This document shows, one piece after another, positions 19,243 to 27,721 of a DNA stretch of 64,000 nucleotides (position 1 is its first letter; each line of letters opens with the position of its first letter). Position numbers and translations under genes: made by a program. The stretch is from Candidatus Paracaedibacteraceae bacterium. Lineage in GTDB: Bacteria > Pseudomonadota > Alphaproteobacteria > Paracaedibacterales > Paracaedibacteraceae. The notes under the pieces are model-generated. The model did no database searches, was not told the DNA's origin, and saw nothing but the letters and a program-made list of their open reading frames with translations. The DNA is taken from assembly GCA_019636035.1 (NCBI GenBank), contig JAHBYI010000003.1:62001-126000 (forward strand), given 5' to 3'.

Positions 19243-19900
19243 GTTGTGTAAAGAAAATTAACGCGTCCAAATATCGACGGAGACGATATTCAAAAACCCG
19301 AGGAATGCTTGTGCTGTCTTGTCAAACCTGGAAAAAACTCTTCTAAAGTGTTTGATTTTATTAAAGAAGCACTTAATTAAGTGTCGTTCTTTGCAGGTAT
19401 GTTTATCGTATTCTCGCTGAATCTTCCGATTTCTGCGGGATGGAATCACAGAGCAGGACTCATTGATTTTAATGGTCTCAATTAATTTATCATCATCGTA
19501 TGCTTATATCCCGCAGCACAAGGATGGCTTCTTATGATGGTTCCATCTATCATGACAGATTCCAAATCTGGATTATCTTTTGTCGCTTCAAATAACCGAT
19601 CCCAAACACCGTTTTGACGCCAGCGAAAAAATCGATCGTGGATCGAACGCCAGTGCCCATAGAATTCCGGAACTAAACGCCACTGACAGCCACTTCTAGC
19701 CATATACCATATTGCCTCATAGAAAAACCTTAACTTTTTCTCATTTTTTGTATGAGTTCCTTTTTCTTTTTTCAAGTTGTTATAAATGATTGCCCATACA
19801 GACTCTTTTATGTGATACTTCATTTTGGTAGTTCCTTGTTGTTTCTAAACAGAAACTACCACTTCTTACTCAATTTTTAAATTTTCTTCACACAACCTAA
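19239..19900 (-). mobile_element. Degenerate IS5-family insertion sequence
   Basis: A 662-base element bounded by inverted repeats TTAGGTTGTGTAAAGAAAAT at 19239-19258 and its near-exact complement at the right end (one mismatch in about 21). It holds a broken IS5-type transposase. The left repeat overlaps the stop codon of mgtC. The right ~145 bases, plus ~14 bases beyond the repeat, recur at 21927-22084. It has lost internal coding sequence and should be immobile. Confidence 0.8.
19258..19823 (-). pseudogene. IS5-family transposase, internally deleted and frameshifted
   Basis: The N-terminal part (19482-19823) reads as an IS5-type helix-turn-helix and DDE start: YEAIWYMARSGCQWRLVP, HDRFFRWRQNGVWDRLF, VMIDGTIIRSHPCAAG, with the first catalytic Asp in MIDGT. 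The C-terminal part in another frame reads YDDDKLIETI, then VIPSRRNRKIQREYDKHTC, then ERHLIKCFFNKIKHFRRVFS. About 70 codons between them, including the second catalytic Asp, are missing. The position usually occupied by the catalytic Glu (HLIECFF) is Lys. The gene cannot be functional. Confidence 0.85.
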
Positions 19901-19937
19901 CCTTTATAATCAAATTCACTTCTTTTTTTCGGCAGGA

Positions 19938-21647
19938 TTACCAAAATCCCATTGCGAATGGATATCGATTTTTTATGGCTTGAGCCCCGTCATCGCCGAT
20001 GTAGTTGTACCTCAGATCCAATGAGGTGAGCTTGATCAAGATTTGAGATGCTGCTAGGGCTTGAGCTCCGTCATCGCCGATCTGGTTGTTCCTCAGATCC
20101 AAGGAGGTGAGGTTGCTCAAGGTTTGAGATGCTGCTAGGGCTTGAGCTCCGACAGCACCGATCTGGTTGTACGACAGATCCAAAGAGGTGAGGTTGCTCA
20201 AGGTTTGAGATTCTGCTATGGCTCGAGCTCCGACAGGGCCGATCCGGTTGTAACTCAGATTCAAGGAGGTGAGGTTACTCAAGATTTGAGATGCCGCTAG
20301 GGCTTGAGCTCCGACAATACCGATCATGTTGTTCTTCAGATACAAGGAGGTGAGGTTGCTCAAGGTTTGAGATGCTGCTAGAGCTTGAGCTCCGACATCG
20401 CCGATCTGGTTGAGATTCAGATACAAGGAGGTGAGGTTGCTCAAGGTTTGAGATGCTGCTAGGGCTTGAGCTCCGACATCGCCGATCTGGTTCTCCCCCA
20501 GATACAAGGAGGTGAGCTTGCTCAAGGTTTCAGATTTTGCTAGGGCTTGAGCTCCGTCAGGGCCGATCTGGTTGTACGTCAGATCCAAGGAGGTGAGCTT
20601 GCTCAAGGTTTCAGATGCTGCTAGGGCTCGAGCTCCGTCATCGCCGATCTGGTTGTCAAACAGATTCAAGGAGGTTAGCTTGTCCAAGGTTTTAGATGCT
20701 GCTAGGGCTTGAGCTCCGACAATACCGATCCGGTTGTAACTCAGATTCAAGGAGGTGAGCTTGATCAAGGTTTTAGATGCTGCTAGGGCTTGAGCTCCAA
20801 CAACACCGATCTGGTTGATACCCAGATCCAAGAAGGTGAGGTTTATCAAGGTTTGAGATGCTGCTAGGGCTTGAGCTCCGACAGGGCCGATCTGGTTGTC
20901 CGACAGATACAAGGAGGTGAGGTTGGTCAAGGTTTGAGATGCTGCTAGAGCTTGAGCTCCGACAGAGCCGATCTGGTTGATACCCAGATCCAAGGAGGTG
21001 AGGTTTTTCAAGATTTGAGATTCTGCTAGGGCTTGAGCTCCGACAGAACTGATCTGGTTGCTCGACAGATCCAAGGAGGTTAGCTTGTCCAAGGTTTCAG
21101 ATTCTGCTAGGGCTCGAGCTCCGTCATCGCCGATCTGGTTGTTCCTCAGATCCAAGGCTGTCACTTCATTACAATAAGGTAAAATCTGTTTAAGATTATC
21201 TAATGTAACACCTATTAACTTAAGCTTTATATTGAGCTTTATATTTGCGCCTTGAGGAGCTTTTTGTAAGTACCTTATTAAAGACTTAAAAATCTTGGGA
21301 TTGCCTATATCGAATGTCATAACCCTGTTGTTCTCCTGATAAAATGCAGGTGCATGAGTTTTAGCCTGGAGGGTTCTATCTCCCGTCATGCTCTGTAGTA
21401 TTATGACGTCTTCTGCCTCTAGATTATTGGCGATTTTCCCTAGTATTTCTGGTGGCATTCCAGGCAGATTGAGTTGCACACTAGGATTATTTGATGGTTG
21501 AGCAGTGTTGTCATGAGGTTCAACACCGGCTGATGGGGTAATCCCTTGGCTAGGTACTCCAAACTGTGCTCTATCAGTACGATCGCTAGAAAATGCCGAC
21601 GATAGGCATAACAGACTTACCGATGCTAAAATTAATGTTTTTTTCAT
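19938..21647 (-). CDS. Secreted F-box-like/leucine-rich-repeat protein (GALA-type), candidate effector
   Basis: A 569-residue protein in three parts. Residues 1-20 form a signal peptide (KKTLILASVSLLCLSSAFS). Residues 61-97 resemble an F-box: LPGMPPEILGKIANNL followed by EAEDVIILQSMT, close to the LP.EIL..I...L...DL..L pattern that binds SKP1. Residues about 160-565 are 15 tandem 27-residue leucine-rich repeats of the form LTSLDLS.NQIG..GAQALA, sharing the GAxALA core of the Ralstonia GALA effectors, which are F-box/LRR proteins acting in host SCF ubiquitin ligases. The repeats are 81 bases long at DNA level and highly similar, indicating recent expansion or conversion. It lies between two direct copies of an IS5 end. 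The ribosome site GGAG is present. The F-box call is from pattern only. Confidence 0.75.
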   Translation of the reverse strand: MKKTLILASVSLLCLSSAFSSDRTDRAQFGVPSQGITPSAGVEPHDNTAQPSNNPSVQLNLPGMPPEILGKIANNLEAEDVIILQSMTGDRTLQAKTHAPAFYQENNRVMTFDIGNPKIFKSLIRYLQKAPQGANIKLNIKLKLIGVTLDNLKQILPYCNEVTALDLRNNQIGDDGARALAESETLDKLTSLDLSSNQISSVGAQALAESQILKNLTSLDLGINQIGSVGAQALAASQTLTNLTSLYLSDNQIGPVGAQALAASQTLINLTFLDLGINQIGVVGAQALAASKTLIKLTSLNLSYNRIGIVGAQALAASKTLDKLTSLNLFDNQIGDDGARALAASETLSKLTSLDLTYNQIGPDGAQALAKSETLSKLTSLYLGENQIGDVGAQALAASQTLSNLTSLYLNLNQIGDVGAQALAASQTLSNLTSLYLKNNMIGIVGAQALAASQILSNLTSLNLSYNRIGPVGARAIAESQTLSNLTSLDLSYNQIGAVGAQALAASQTLSNLTSLDLRNNQIGDDGAQALAASQILIKLTSLDLRYNYIGDDGAQAIKNRYPFAMGFW

Positions 21648-21673
21648 TTTATCGTACTCCTGATATAATGTTC

Positions 21674-21695
21674 TATCTATGATATATCATAGATA
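21674..21695. promoter_or_regulatory. 22-base perfect palindrome upstream of the LRR gene
   Basis: The two half-sites TATCTATGATA and TATCATAGATA abut to form a perfect 22-base palindrome, located 27 to 48 bases before the LRR start codon on the minus strand. It could be a dimeric repressor operator or an RNA hairpin. A possible -10 (TTATAT) lies between it and the ribosome site. Confidence 0.45.
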
Positions 21696-21726
21696 TCTTA
21701 ATAATTCCTTAAGGCGTGTCCTTAAT

Positions 21727-21861
21727 TTACGCCAATTCAAAATTGACATTAATGCCTAATTCTTTAACAGTGTGAGCAATGGGACGGCCTGATTCAATGG
21801 CTAGCTTGACAGCTGATTCTCTGAATTCAGATGGGTAGGTATTTAACTTTTTGGATGACAT
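21727..21861 (-). pseudogene. IS3-type transposase OrfA, N-terminal fragment
   Basis: A 44-codon remnant reads MSSKKLNTYPSEFRESAVKL then AIESGRPIAHTVKELGIN, the N-terminal helix-turn-helix of IS3-family OrfA proteins. It breaks off after ELGINVN into unrelated sequence and a stop. A ribosome site (AAGGAAGG) and IS-end-like GTTTACCGGACAGTC lie upstream at 21880-21920. No OrfB follows. Confidence 0.75.
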
Positions 21862-21926
21862 TTTTCCGGACTTCCTTCCTTTGAGTTTTTCTCATTGAGA
21901 CTGTCCGGTAAACTATATCCACATCA

Positions 21927-22084
21927 AGTTCCTTTTGCTTTTTTCAAGTTGTTATAAATGATTGCCCATACAGACTCTTTTATGTGATACTTCATTTTGG
22001 TAGTTCCTTGTTGTTTCTAAACAAAAACTACCACTTCTTACTCAATTTTTAAATTTTCTTCACATAACCTAACCTTTATACTCA
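21927..22084 (-). repeat. Second copy of the IS5 right end with its flank
   Basis: This ~158-base stretch is nearly identical to 19757-19914. It encodes the first ~20 residues of the same transposase (MKYHIKESVWAIIYNN), includes the terminal repeat, and continues ~14 bases beyond it (CCTTTATACTCAAA versus CCTTTATAATCAAA). Because the flank is shared, it arose by segmental duplication or recombination rather than by independent insertion. The two copies are direct repeats bracketing the LRR gene. Confidence 0.85.
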
Positions 22085-22202
22085 AACAAAATAAAGAAAT
22101 TGATTTTTGATCCATCGGATTGCACTGCCTTTTCATCCGTTGATTTCCCTTCGATAGAGCCAGCTATCAACATCAAAAATCCAACATAATCCAACATCTA
22201 AA

Positions 22203-22234
22203 ATCTCGACGTCTTCATCTTATTTGAGTATAGA
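22203..22234. repeat. 32-base repeat, copy 1
   Basis: This stretch (core CTCGACGTCTTCATC, then TTGAGT) matches the reverse complement of 37021-37052 at about 28 of 32 positions. The TTGAGT part doubles as the -35 box of a candidate maeB promoter. It may be a small mobile repeat or a shared regulatory site. Confidence 0.5.
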
Positions 22235-22252
22235 TTAAAAACTCTCTATATA
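22224..22252 (+). promoter_or_regulatory. Candidate promoter for maeB
   Basis: A -35 TTGAGT (22224-22229) and a -10 TATATA (22247-22252) are 17 bases apart, giving a leader of about 55 bases before maeB. The remaining gap 22085-22200 holds nothing recognisable. Confidence 0.45.
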
Positions 22253-22313
22253 TCTATGCTCACTTTGAGTATACTATTGGTATCGTTGTTTAACTAAAAA
22301 TCGAAAAATTAAA

Positions 22314-24599
22314 ATGTCGAACGAAATTTATGAACGCTCCCTCGTCTATCACAAAATGCCAAGACCTGGCAAAATTGATATTGTCCCCATTAAACCAATG
22401 GCTTCTCAACAAGACTTGGCTTTGGCTTATTCTCCGGGTGTTGCGGGTCCTTGCCTTGCAATTGCTGAGGATCCGTCATGTGCAGCAGACTACACATCTC
22501 GAGGTAATCTCATTGCGGTTATTTCGAATGGTACGGCCGTTCTTGGACTCGGAAACATCGGTGCCTTAGCCTCCAAACCTGTGATGGAGGGAAAAGCTGT
22601 TCTTTTCAAGAAATTTGCCGGCATCAACGCTATGGACATCGAAATTAATGAAACGGATCCGGATAAACTCATTGAGATTATTGCTGCCCTAGAGCCAACA
22701 TTTGGCGGAATCAATCTCGAAGACATTAAGGCACCTGAGTGTTTTTATATTGAGAAAAAACTAACAGAACGCTTGAACATTCCTGTTTTTCATGATGATC
22801 AACACGGAACAGCGATTATCGTTGCCTCAGCAATTCTGAATGGATTAAAACTCATCAACAAAAAAATTGAAAATGTTCGTTTGGTCACATCCGGTGCCGG
22901 TGCCGCAGCAACAGCTTGCTTAGACTTATTGGTTAGCCTAGGGCTTCGCAAAGAAAACATTATCGCAACAGACAGCAAAGGCGTCATTTTTGAAGGTCGC
23001 GCTGAATCCATGGATGAAAGCAAAGCACGCTATGCAACAAAAGCACCAGCGCGCACCTTAGCTGAGGCAATCGTTGGTGCCGATATTTTCCTTGGCCTTT
23101 CCGCAGCAGGTATTATGTCCAAAGAAATGGTTGCCACCATGGCAGCACACCCGATTATTCTGGCACTGTCTAACCCTGAACCTGAAATCCGCCCGGAACT
23201 CATCAAAGAAGTTCGCGATGACGCGATCATTGCAACCGGACGTTCTGATTATCCGAACCAAGTTAACAATGTTCTCTGTTTCCCCTATATCTTCCGTGGT
23301 GCCCTTGATGTTGGTGCAACACGAATTAATGAGGCAATGAAAATTGCCTGTGTCAAAGCATTGGCTGATTTAACGCACGCAGAAAGCTCTGACGTTGTCT
23401 CCAATGCCTATGGCGGTGAAGTCCATCGTTTTGGCTCTGACTATATTATTCCAAAACCATTTGATCCACGTTTATCCGTCGTTCTGCCCCATGCAGTTGC
23501 ACAAGCTGCCATGGAAACAGGCGTTGCAACACGCCCTATTGAAGATCTTGAGGCTTATAAACTTAAGCTACAGTCCTTTATTTATCGTTCATCCATGATG
23601 ATGCGCCCTGTTATCTCACAAGCAAAAGCAAATCCAATGCGTGTCACATTTGGTGAAGGTGAAGATGAACGCGTTCTTCGTTGCGTTCAAACGATCCTTG
23701 ATGACCAAATATGTGTACCGATTCTTGTCGGACGACCATCCGTTATTGAGAGCAGAATTGAGCGACTCGGACTCAGAATGCAAGTTGGCACAGACTTTGA
23801 AGTTATTGACCCTAATAATGACAGTCGATATCAAACCTATTGGCGCGCCTATCATCAGCTGATGCAACGTAAAGGTGTGTCACCGGAGGCTGCAAAATTC
23901 CATGTTCGAACCAATACAACCTTAATCGCAGCCCTAACCGTTCATCTTGGCGATGCGGATACAATGATTGTAGGAACATCTCGCTTGTACCACGAACACC
24001 TCAAGGATGTCTTGGATGTTTTGCAGTTAAACCCTCAGCATAACATAGCAGCCGCTCTGAACGTCATTCTTATGGACAAAGGGGTTTACTTTATCTCGGA
24101 TGCCTATGTCAATAAAAAGACGACCCCCGAGGAAATGGCAGAAATCACAATAATGGCAGCAGAACAAGTAAAACTCTTTGGCATTCAACCAAAAATTGCC
24201 CTACTATCTCATTCAAACTTTGGTTCCAGCGATAAATTTAGTGCCGTTAAAATGCGTGAAGCTCTTGAAATTATTCGAGATATCGCCCCCGAATTAGAGG
24301 TCGACGGTGAAATGCACGCTGATTTGGCATTATCCCAAGAGTTACGTGACCAAATTCTGCCAAATTCTACCCTCAAAGGTGAGGCAAATCTCCTGATTAT
24401 GCCATCGCTCGATGCGGCTAATATTAGCTTTAATATGCTAAAAATCTTAGGGCATGGTCTACCTATTGGCCCGATTCTGATGGGGACGGATAAACCAGGA
24501 CACATTGTTAATCAAACAATTACGTCCCGCGGCCTTATTAACATGGCAGCCATTGCAGCTGTTGAAGCACAACGCCGCAAAACACGAATGGAGGGTTAG
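22314..24599 (+). CDS. maeB: NADP-dependent malic enzyme with phosphotransacetylase-like domain
   Basis: Oxidatively decarboxylates malate to pyruvate with NADPH formation, feeding gluconeogenesis or acetyl-CoA synthesis. Residues 1-430 are the malic enzyme part (LALAYSPGVAGPCLAI, GLGNIGALASKPVMEGKAVLFK, FHDDQHGTA, GAGAAATACLDLL). Residues about 430-761 are a phosphate acetyltransferase-like domain (MIVGTSR, HSNFGSSDK, LIMPSLDAANISFN, PILMGTDKPGHI), which in MaeB is regulatory rather than catalytic. The length of 761 is standard for this two-domain type. mgtE follows 2 bases later. Confidence 0.97.
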   Translation: MSNEIYERSLVYHKMPRPGKIDIVPIKPMASQQDLALAYSPGVAGPCLAIAEDPSCAADYTSRGNLIAVISNGTAVLGLGNIGALASKPVMEGKAVLFKKFAGINAMDIEINETDPDKLIEIIAALEPTFGGINLEDIKAPECFYIEKKLTERLNIPVFHDDQHGTAIIVASAILNGLKLINKKIENVRLVTSGAGAAATACLDLLVSLGLRKENIIATDSKGVIFEGRAESMDESKARYATKAPARTLAEAIVGADIFLGLSAAGIMSKEMVATMAAHPIILALSNPEPEIRPELIKEVRDDAIIATGRSDYPNQVNNVLCFPYIFRGALDVGATRINEAMKIACVKALADLTHAESSDVVSNAYGGEVHRFGSDYIIPKPFDPRLSVVLPHAVAQAAMETGVATRPIEDLEAYKLKLQSFIYRSSMMMRPVISQAKANPMRVTFGEGEDERVLRCVQTILDDQICVPILVGRPSVIESRIERLGLRMQVGTDFEVIDPNNDSRYQTYWRAYHQLMQRKGVSPEAAKFHVRTNTTLIAALTVHLGDADTMIVGTSRLYHEHLKDVLDVLQLNPQHNIAAALNVILMDKGVYFISDAYVNKKTTPEEMAEITIMAAEQVKLFGIQPKIALLSHSNFGSSDKFSAVKMREALEIIRDIAPELEVDGEMHADLALSQELRDQILPNSTLKGEANLLIMPSLDAANISFNMLKILGHGLPIGPILMGTDKPGHIVNQTITSRGLINMAAIAAVEAQRRKTRMEG

Positions 24600-24601
24600 C
24601 A

Positions 24602-25981
24602 GTGGAAGAAAACCTCGACGGATTATCTCAACAAGAAGATCTTGAAAATGAACCAGATTTAACATCGGTTGTTGAACAAGCTTTTGATGAAGAAGATTAC
24701 GACGAGGTTTTGTCTCTTACTCAAGAACTTCACCCTGCCGACATGGCGCATATTATTCAACAGTTTCCGGCTCAAAAACGCCTAAAACTTGTTGAATTCC
24801 TCCATGATAAAATCTCGGGTGAGATTCTGACCTTTCTTGAAGAGTCCGTTCGTGAATCGATCCTTCCTCTTTTTACAACCGAAGAAGTTGCGGCTGCGAT
24901 CACAGAAGTAGAAAGTGATGATGCAGCCTTAATTCTTGAAGATCTTGAAGAAGATAAAAAACGTGAAGTTCTGGAAGCTATTCCGATTGAAGAGAGAATT
25001 ACTCTCGAAAAAACCCTGAGTTATCCGGAATATTCTGCGGGACGATTAATGCAGCGAGAGGTTGTCTTATGTCAACCAACATGGACATTAGGGCAACTCA
25101 TTGATTCTCTCGAAGATCTCGAAAATATCCCTGAACATTTTTATGATATCTATGTCGTTGATGAGGAAAATAAACCTGTCGGAGAAATTCCCTTAAGCTG
25201 GGTACTTCGACATCCTCGCCGCACTCCTGTTGCTAAGGTCATGAATGATGATGTTCGTACGGTACCCGTTGACCTTGATCAAGAAGAGGTCGCTTATATC
25301 TTCAAACGTTACGGCTTTAGCTCTATGCCTGTTGTTGAAAGTGACGGCACAATCATTGGTATGATCACCATTGATGACATCGTTGACGTTATCCAAGAAG
25401 AAGCCAGTGATGACATTCTAAAACTGGGTGGTGTGACCGAAGAATCATCCCTCTACAGTAATATCATTCAAGCGAGCCTGAGCCGTTTTCGCTGGTTATT
25501 CATTAGTTTGATTAATTGCTTAATTGCGTCGAGAGTTATTGCTCATTTTGAAAAAGCCTTAGACGAATTTGTTGTTCTGGCATTCCTCATGCCAATCGTT
25601 GCGTCCATGGGTGGCAATGCAGGCATGCAAACCCTAACGGTCACCGTACGCATGCTATCCATGTATAATTTACGTGTGGGGCACATTGTCGGATCAGTTA
25701 AGCGTGAAATCGGCATTGCGGCCTTAAATGGCATCGCTTTGGCAATTATTTTATCCAGCATCACAATCGCCTGGACAGGTAATGTAAAAATTGGCTGTAT
25801 CATTGGAATAGCCTTGATTTTTAACTTCATTTGGTCAGGGTTTGCCGGTGCGTTTATCCCTTATCTCTTAAATCGCCTTAATTTTGACCCCGCCATTAGC
25901 GCAGGGCCCATTATGTCAACCACCACAGATGTCGTTGGTTTTTCCGTCTTCTTAGGACTAGCAACAACCATTTTATTCTAA
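24602..25981 (+). CDS. mgtE: Magnesium transporter MgtE
   Basis: A 459-residue Mg2+ channel. The N-terminal superhelical MgtE_N domain (about 30-135, LHPADMAHIIQQFP) is followed by a tandem CBS pair (about 135-260, including YGFSSMPVVESDGTIIGMITIDDIVDV) that senses Mg2+, and then five membrane spans ending STTTDVVGFSVFLGLATTIL. The start is GTG at 24602, supported by GGAGGG upstream within the end of maeB; the stop of maeB is only two bases away, so translation is probably coupled. Confidence 0.96.
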   Translation: MEENLDGLSQQEDLENEPDLTSVVEQAFDEEDYDEVLSLTQELHPADMAHIIQQFPAQKRLKLVEFLHDKISGEILTFLEESVRESILPLFTTEEVAAAITEVESDDAALILEDLEEDKKREVLEAIPIEERITLEKTLSYPEYSAGRLMQREVVLCQPTWTLGQLIDSLEDLENIPEHFYDIYVVDEENKPVGEIPLSWVLRHPRRTPVAKVMNDDVRTVPVDLDQEEVAYIFKRYGFSSMPVVESDGTIIGMITIDDIVDVIQEEASDDILKLGGVTEESSLYSNIIQASLSRFRWLFISLINCLIASRVIAHFEKALDEFVVLAFLMPIVASMGGNAGMQTLTVTVRMLSMYNLRVGHIVGSVKREIGIAALNGIALAIILSSITIAWTGNVKIGCIIGIALIFNFIWSGFAGAFIPYLLNRLNFDPAISAGPIMSTTTDVVGFSVFLGLATTILF

Positions 25982-25989
25982 AGGTTCCC

Positions 25990-27714
25990 ATGTCAGCCAT
26001 CTACAGCCTACAACAACGACTCAAAGATTTATCTCTTGATTGTTTTATTGTCCCACGGTCAGATCGTTATCAAGGTGAATATGTTGTCGAGGCGGATGAA
26101 CGTCTTGCTTGGCTAACAGGATTCACAGGGTCGGCCGGAACTGCCCTTGTTTTTCAAGATCATGTAGCCTTGTTTGTGGATGGCCGATATACGCTACAAG
26201 CAGCACAAGAAGTTACGGATCCACAAGTAAAGATTATTCCGATTGCAGATCAATCCCCCTACGCCTATGTCTCAGCAAAAAGCAAAATGACACTCGGGTT
26301 TGATCCGTGGCTCATGTCAATAAAAGATCAGTCTCGTTGGCAGGCACTCCCTCAGCTATCGTTAATACCGATTGAGAATCCGATTGATTCTTTATGGGAA
26401 GATCACCCTTCTCGCCCTTTAGACACCATTGTCGTTCATGATGAAATCTATGCAGGGCAAAGTTTACCAGAAAAATTGGGACTGATTTACGAAGAACTTG
26501 AAAAATTAAATACCGAAGCTTTGCTCGTTATGGCACCTGATAATTTATGCTGGGCTCTGAATTGTCGTGGAACGGATTTTCCGTTTACGCCTCTTGTTGA
26601 TTGGTTTGGCATCATTGTAAAAGGTAAGGGCGTTCACGTTTTTTGTGACTCAGCAAAGGCTTCACCTTCTGTTTTACTCCATTTTGGAAGCCGCGTGCAT
26701 CTTCATGCCGTCGATCAATTGCCAGATGTTATCACACAAATTAAGTCAATCATCCTCGATCCCGATCTCACGCCTACCTATATCCAAGACCTCCTCAAAG
26801 AGAAAGCAACCTTGAAATCCGACCCGATTACTTCTCTGAAAGCATGTAAATCGCAAGTTGAATTGAGTGGTATACGTATGGCTCACTTACGCGATGGTGT
26901 TGCCCTAACAAAATTTTTATGTTGGTTAGAAACCCAGAAACCTGAAGATCATACGGAAATAACAGTGGCCGATAAACTCGAAGCATTCCGCCAAGAAAAT
27001 GATCTTTATCAAGGGGCTAGCTTTCCGACGATTTCAGGATATGCTGAACACGGAGCCATCGTTCATTACAGAGCAACAGAAACGTCTGCTTATCAATTGG
27101 GATCCGGTTTGTTGCTTGTTGATTCCGGCGGACAATACCTAGACGGAACGACCGATGTAACACGGACAATCACACTGGATGAGCCTACCATAGAACAGAA
27201 AACTAATTATACCCTTGTCCTAAAAGGCCACATTACACTTGCTATGTCTCAATTTCCAACAGGAACGACAGGTTCTCAACTTGATGTTTTGGCACGATTT
27301 CATTTGTGGCAACATGGGCTGGATTACGATCATGGAACAGGTCATGGTGTCGGACACTACCTCAATGTCCATGAAGGCCCTCAACGTATTTCCAAAGCAG
27401 GGAATAACGTTGCTCTGAAACCAGGGATGCTCATCTCAAATGAGCCTGGATATTACAAAGCAGGGGCATACGGTATCCGAATAGAGAACTTGGTTGCCGT
27501 CCAACGGACTAATGAATCATATGAACGTGACATGTTATGTTTTGAAACACTAACGCTAGCTCCTATGGATCGACGCCTGATTGACGAAACCATGCTTACC
27601 TCAGCAGAATGGCAATGGCTTAATGCTTACCACATCAAGGTTAGAGAGAGTTTACTCCCTCACCTTGATCCTGATACAGCGGCATGGCTTGTTGATGCAA
27701 CCGCAGAGCTTTAA
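25990..27714 (+). CDS. pepP: Xaa-Pro aminopeptidase (M24B family)
   Basis: Removes N-terminal residues preceding proline. The 574-residue protein has two creatinase-like N-terminal domains (LQQRLKDLSLDCFIVPRSDR; FVDGRYTLQA) and the C-terminal pita-bread metallopeptidase domain. Metal ligands are seen in VDSGGQYLDGTTDVTR (two Asp), GTGHGVGHYLNVHEGP (His), SNEPGYY (Glu) and GIRIENL (Glu). The length matches the large Xaa-Pro aminopeptidase type found in alphaproteobacteria and eukaryotic cytosol. It follows mgtE by 8 bases and is probably in one operon with maeB and mgtE. Confidence 0.95.
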   Translation: MSAIYSLQQRLKDLSLDCFIVPRSDRYQGEYVVEADERLAWLTGFTGSAGTALVFQDHVALFVDGRYTLQAAQEVTDPQVKIIPIADQSPYAYVSAKSKMTLGFDPWLMSIKDQSRWQALPQLSLIPIENPIDSLWEDHPSRPLDTIVVHDEIYAGQSLPEKLGLIYEELEKLNTEALLVMAPDNLCWALNCRGTDFPFTPLVDWFGIIVKGKGVHVFCDSAKASPSVLLHFGSRVHLHAVDQLPDVITQIKSIILDPDLTPTYIQDLLKEKATLKSDPITSLKACKSQVELSGIRMAHLRDGVALTKFLCWLETQKPEDHTEITVADKLEAFRQENDLYQGASFPTISGYAEHGAIVHYRATETSAYQLGSGLLLVDSGGQYLDGTTDVTRTITLDEPTIEQKTNYTLVLKGHITLAMSQFPTGTTGSQLDVLARFHLWQHGLDYDHGTGHGVGHYLNVHEGPQRISKAGNNVALKPGMLISNEPGYYKAGAYGIRIENLVAVQRTNESYERDMLCFETLTLAPMDRRLIDETMLTSAEWQWLNAYHIKVRESLLPHLDPDTAAWLVDATAEL

Positions 27715-27721
27715 GATTAAC

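Noticed and set aside
19959..21170. Regular 81-base tandem repeats resembling an array such as CRISPR
   Set aside because: There are no unique spacers; the periodicity is coding and translates to 27-residue leucine-rich repeats in one continuous frame.
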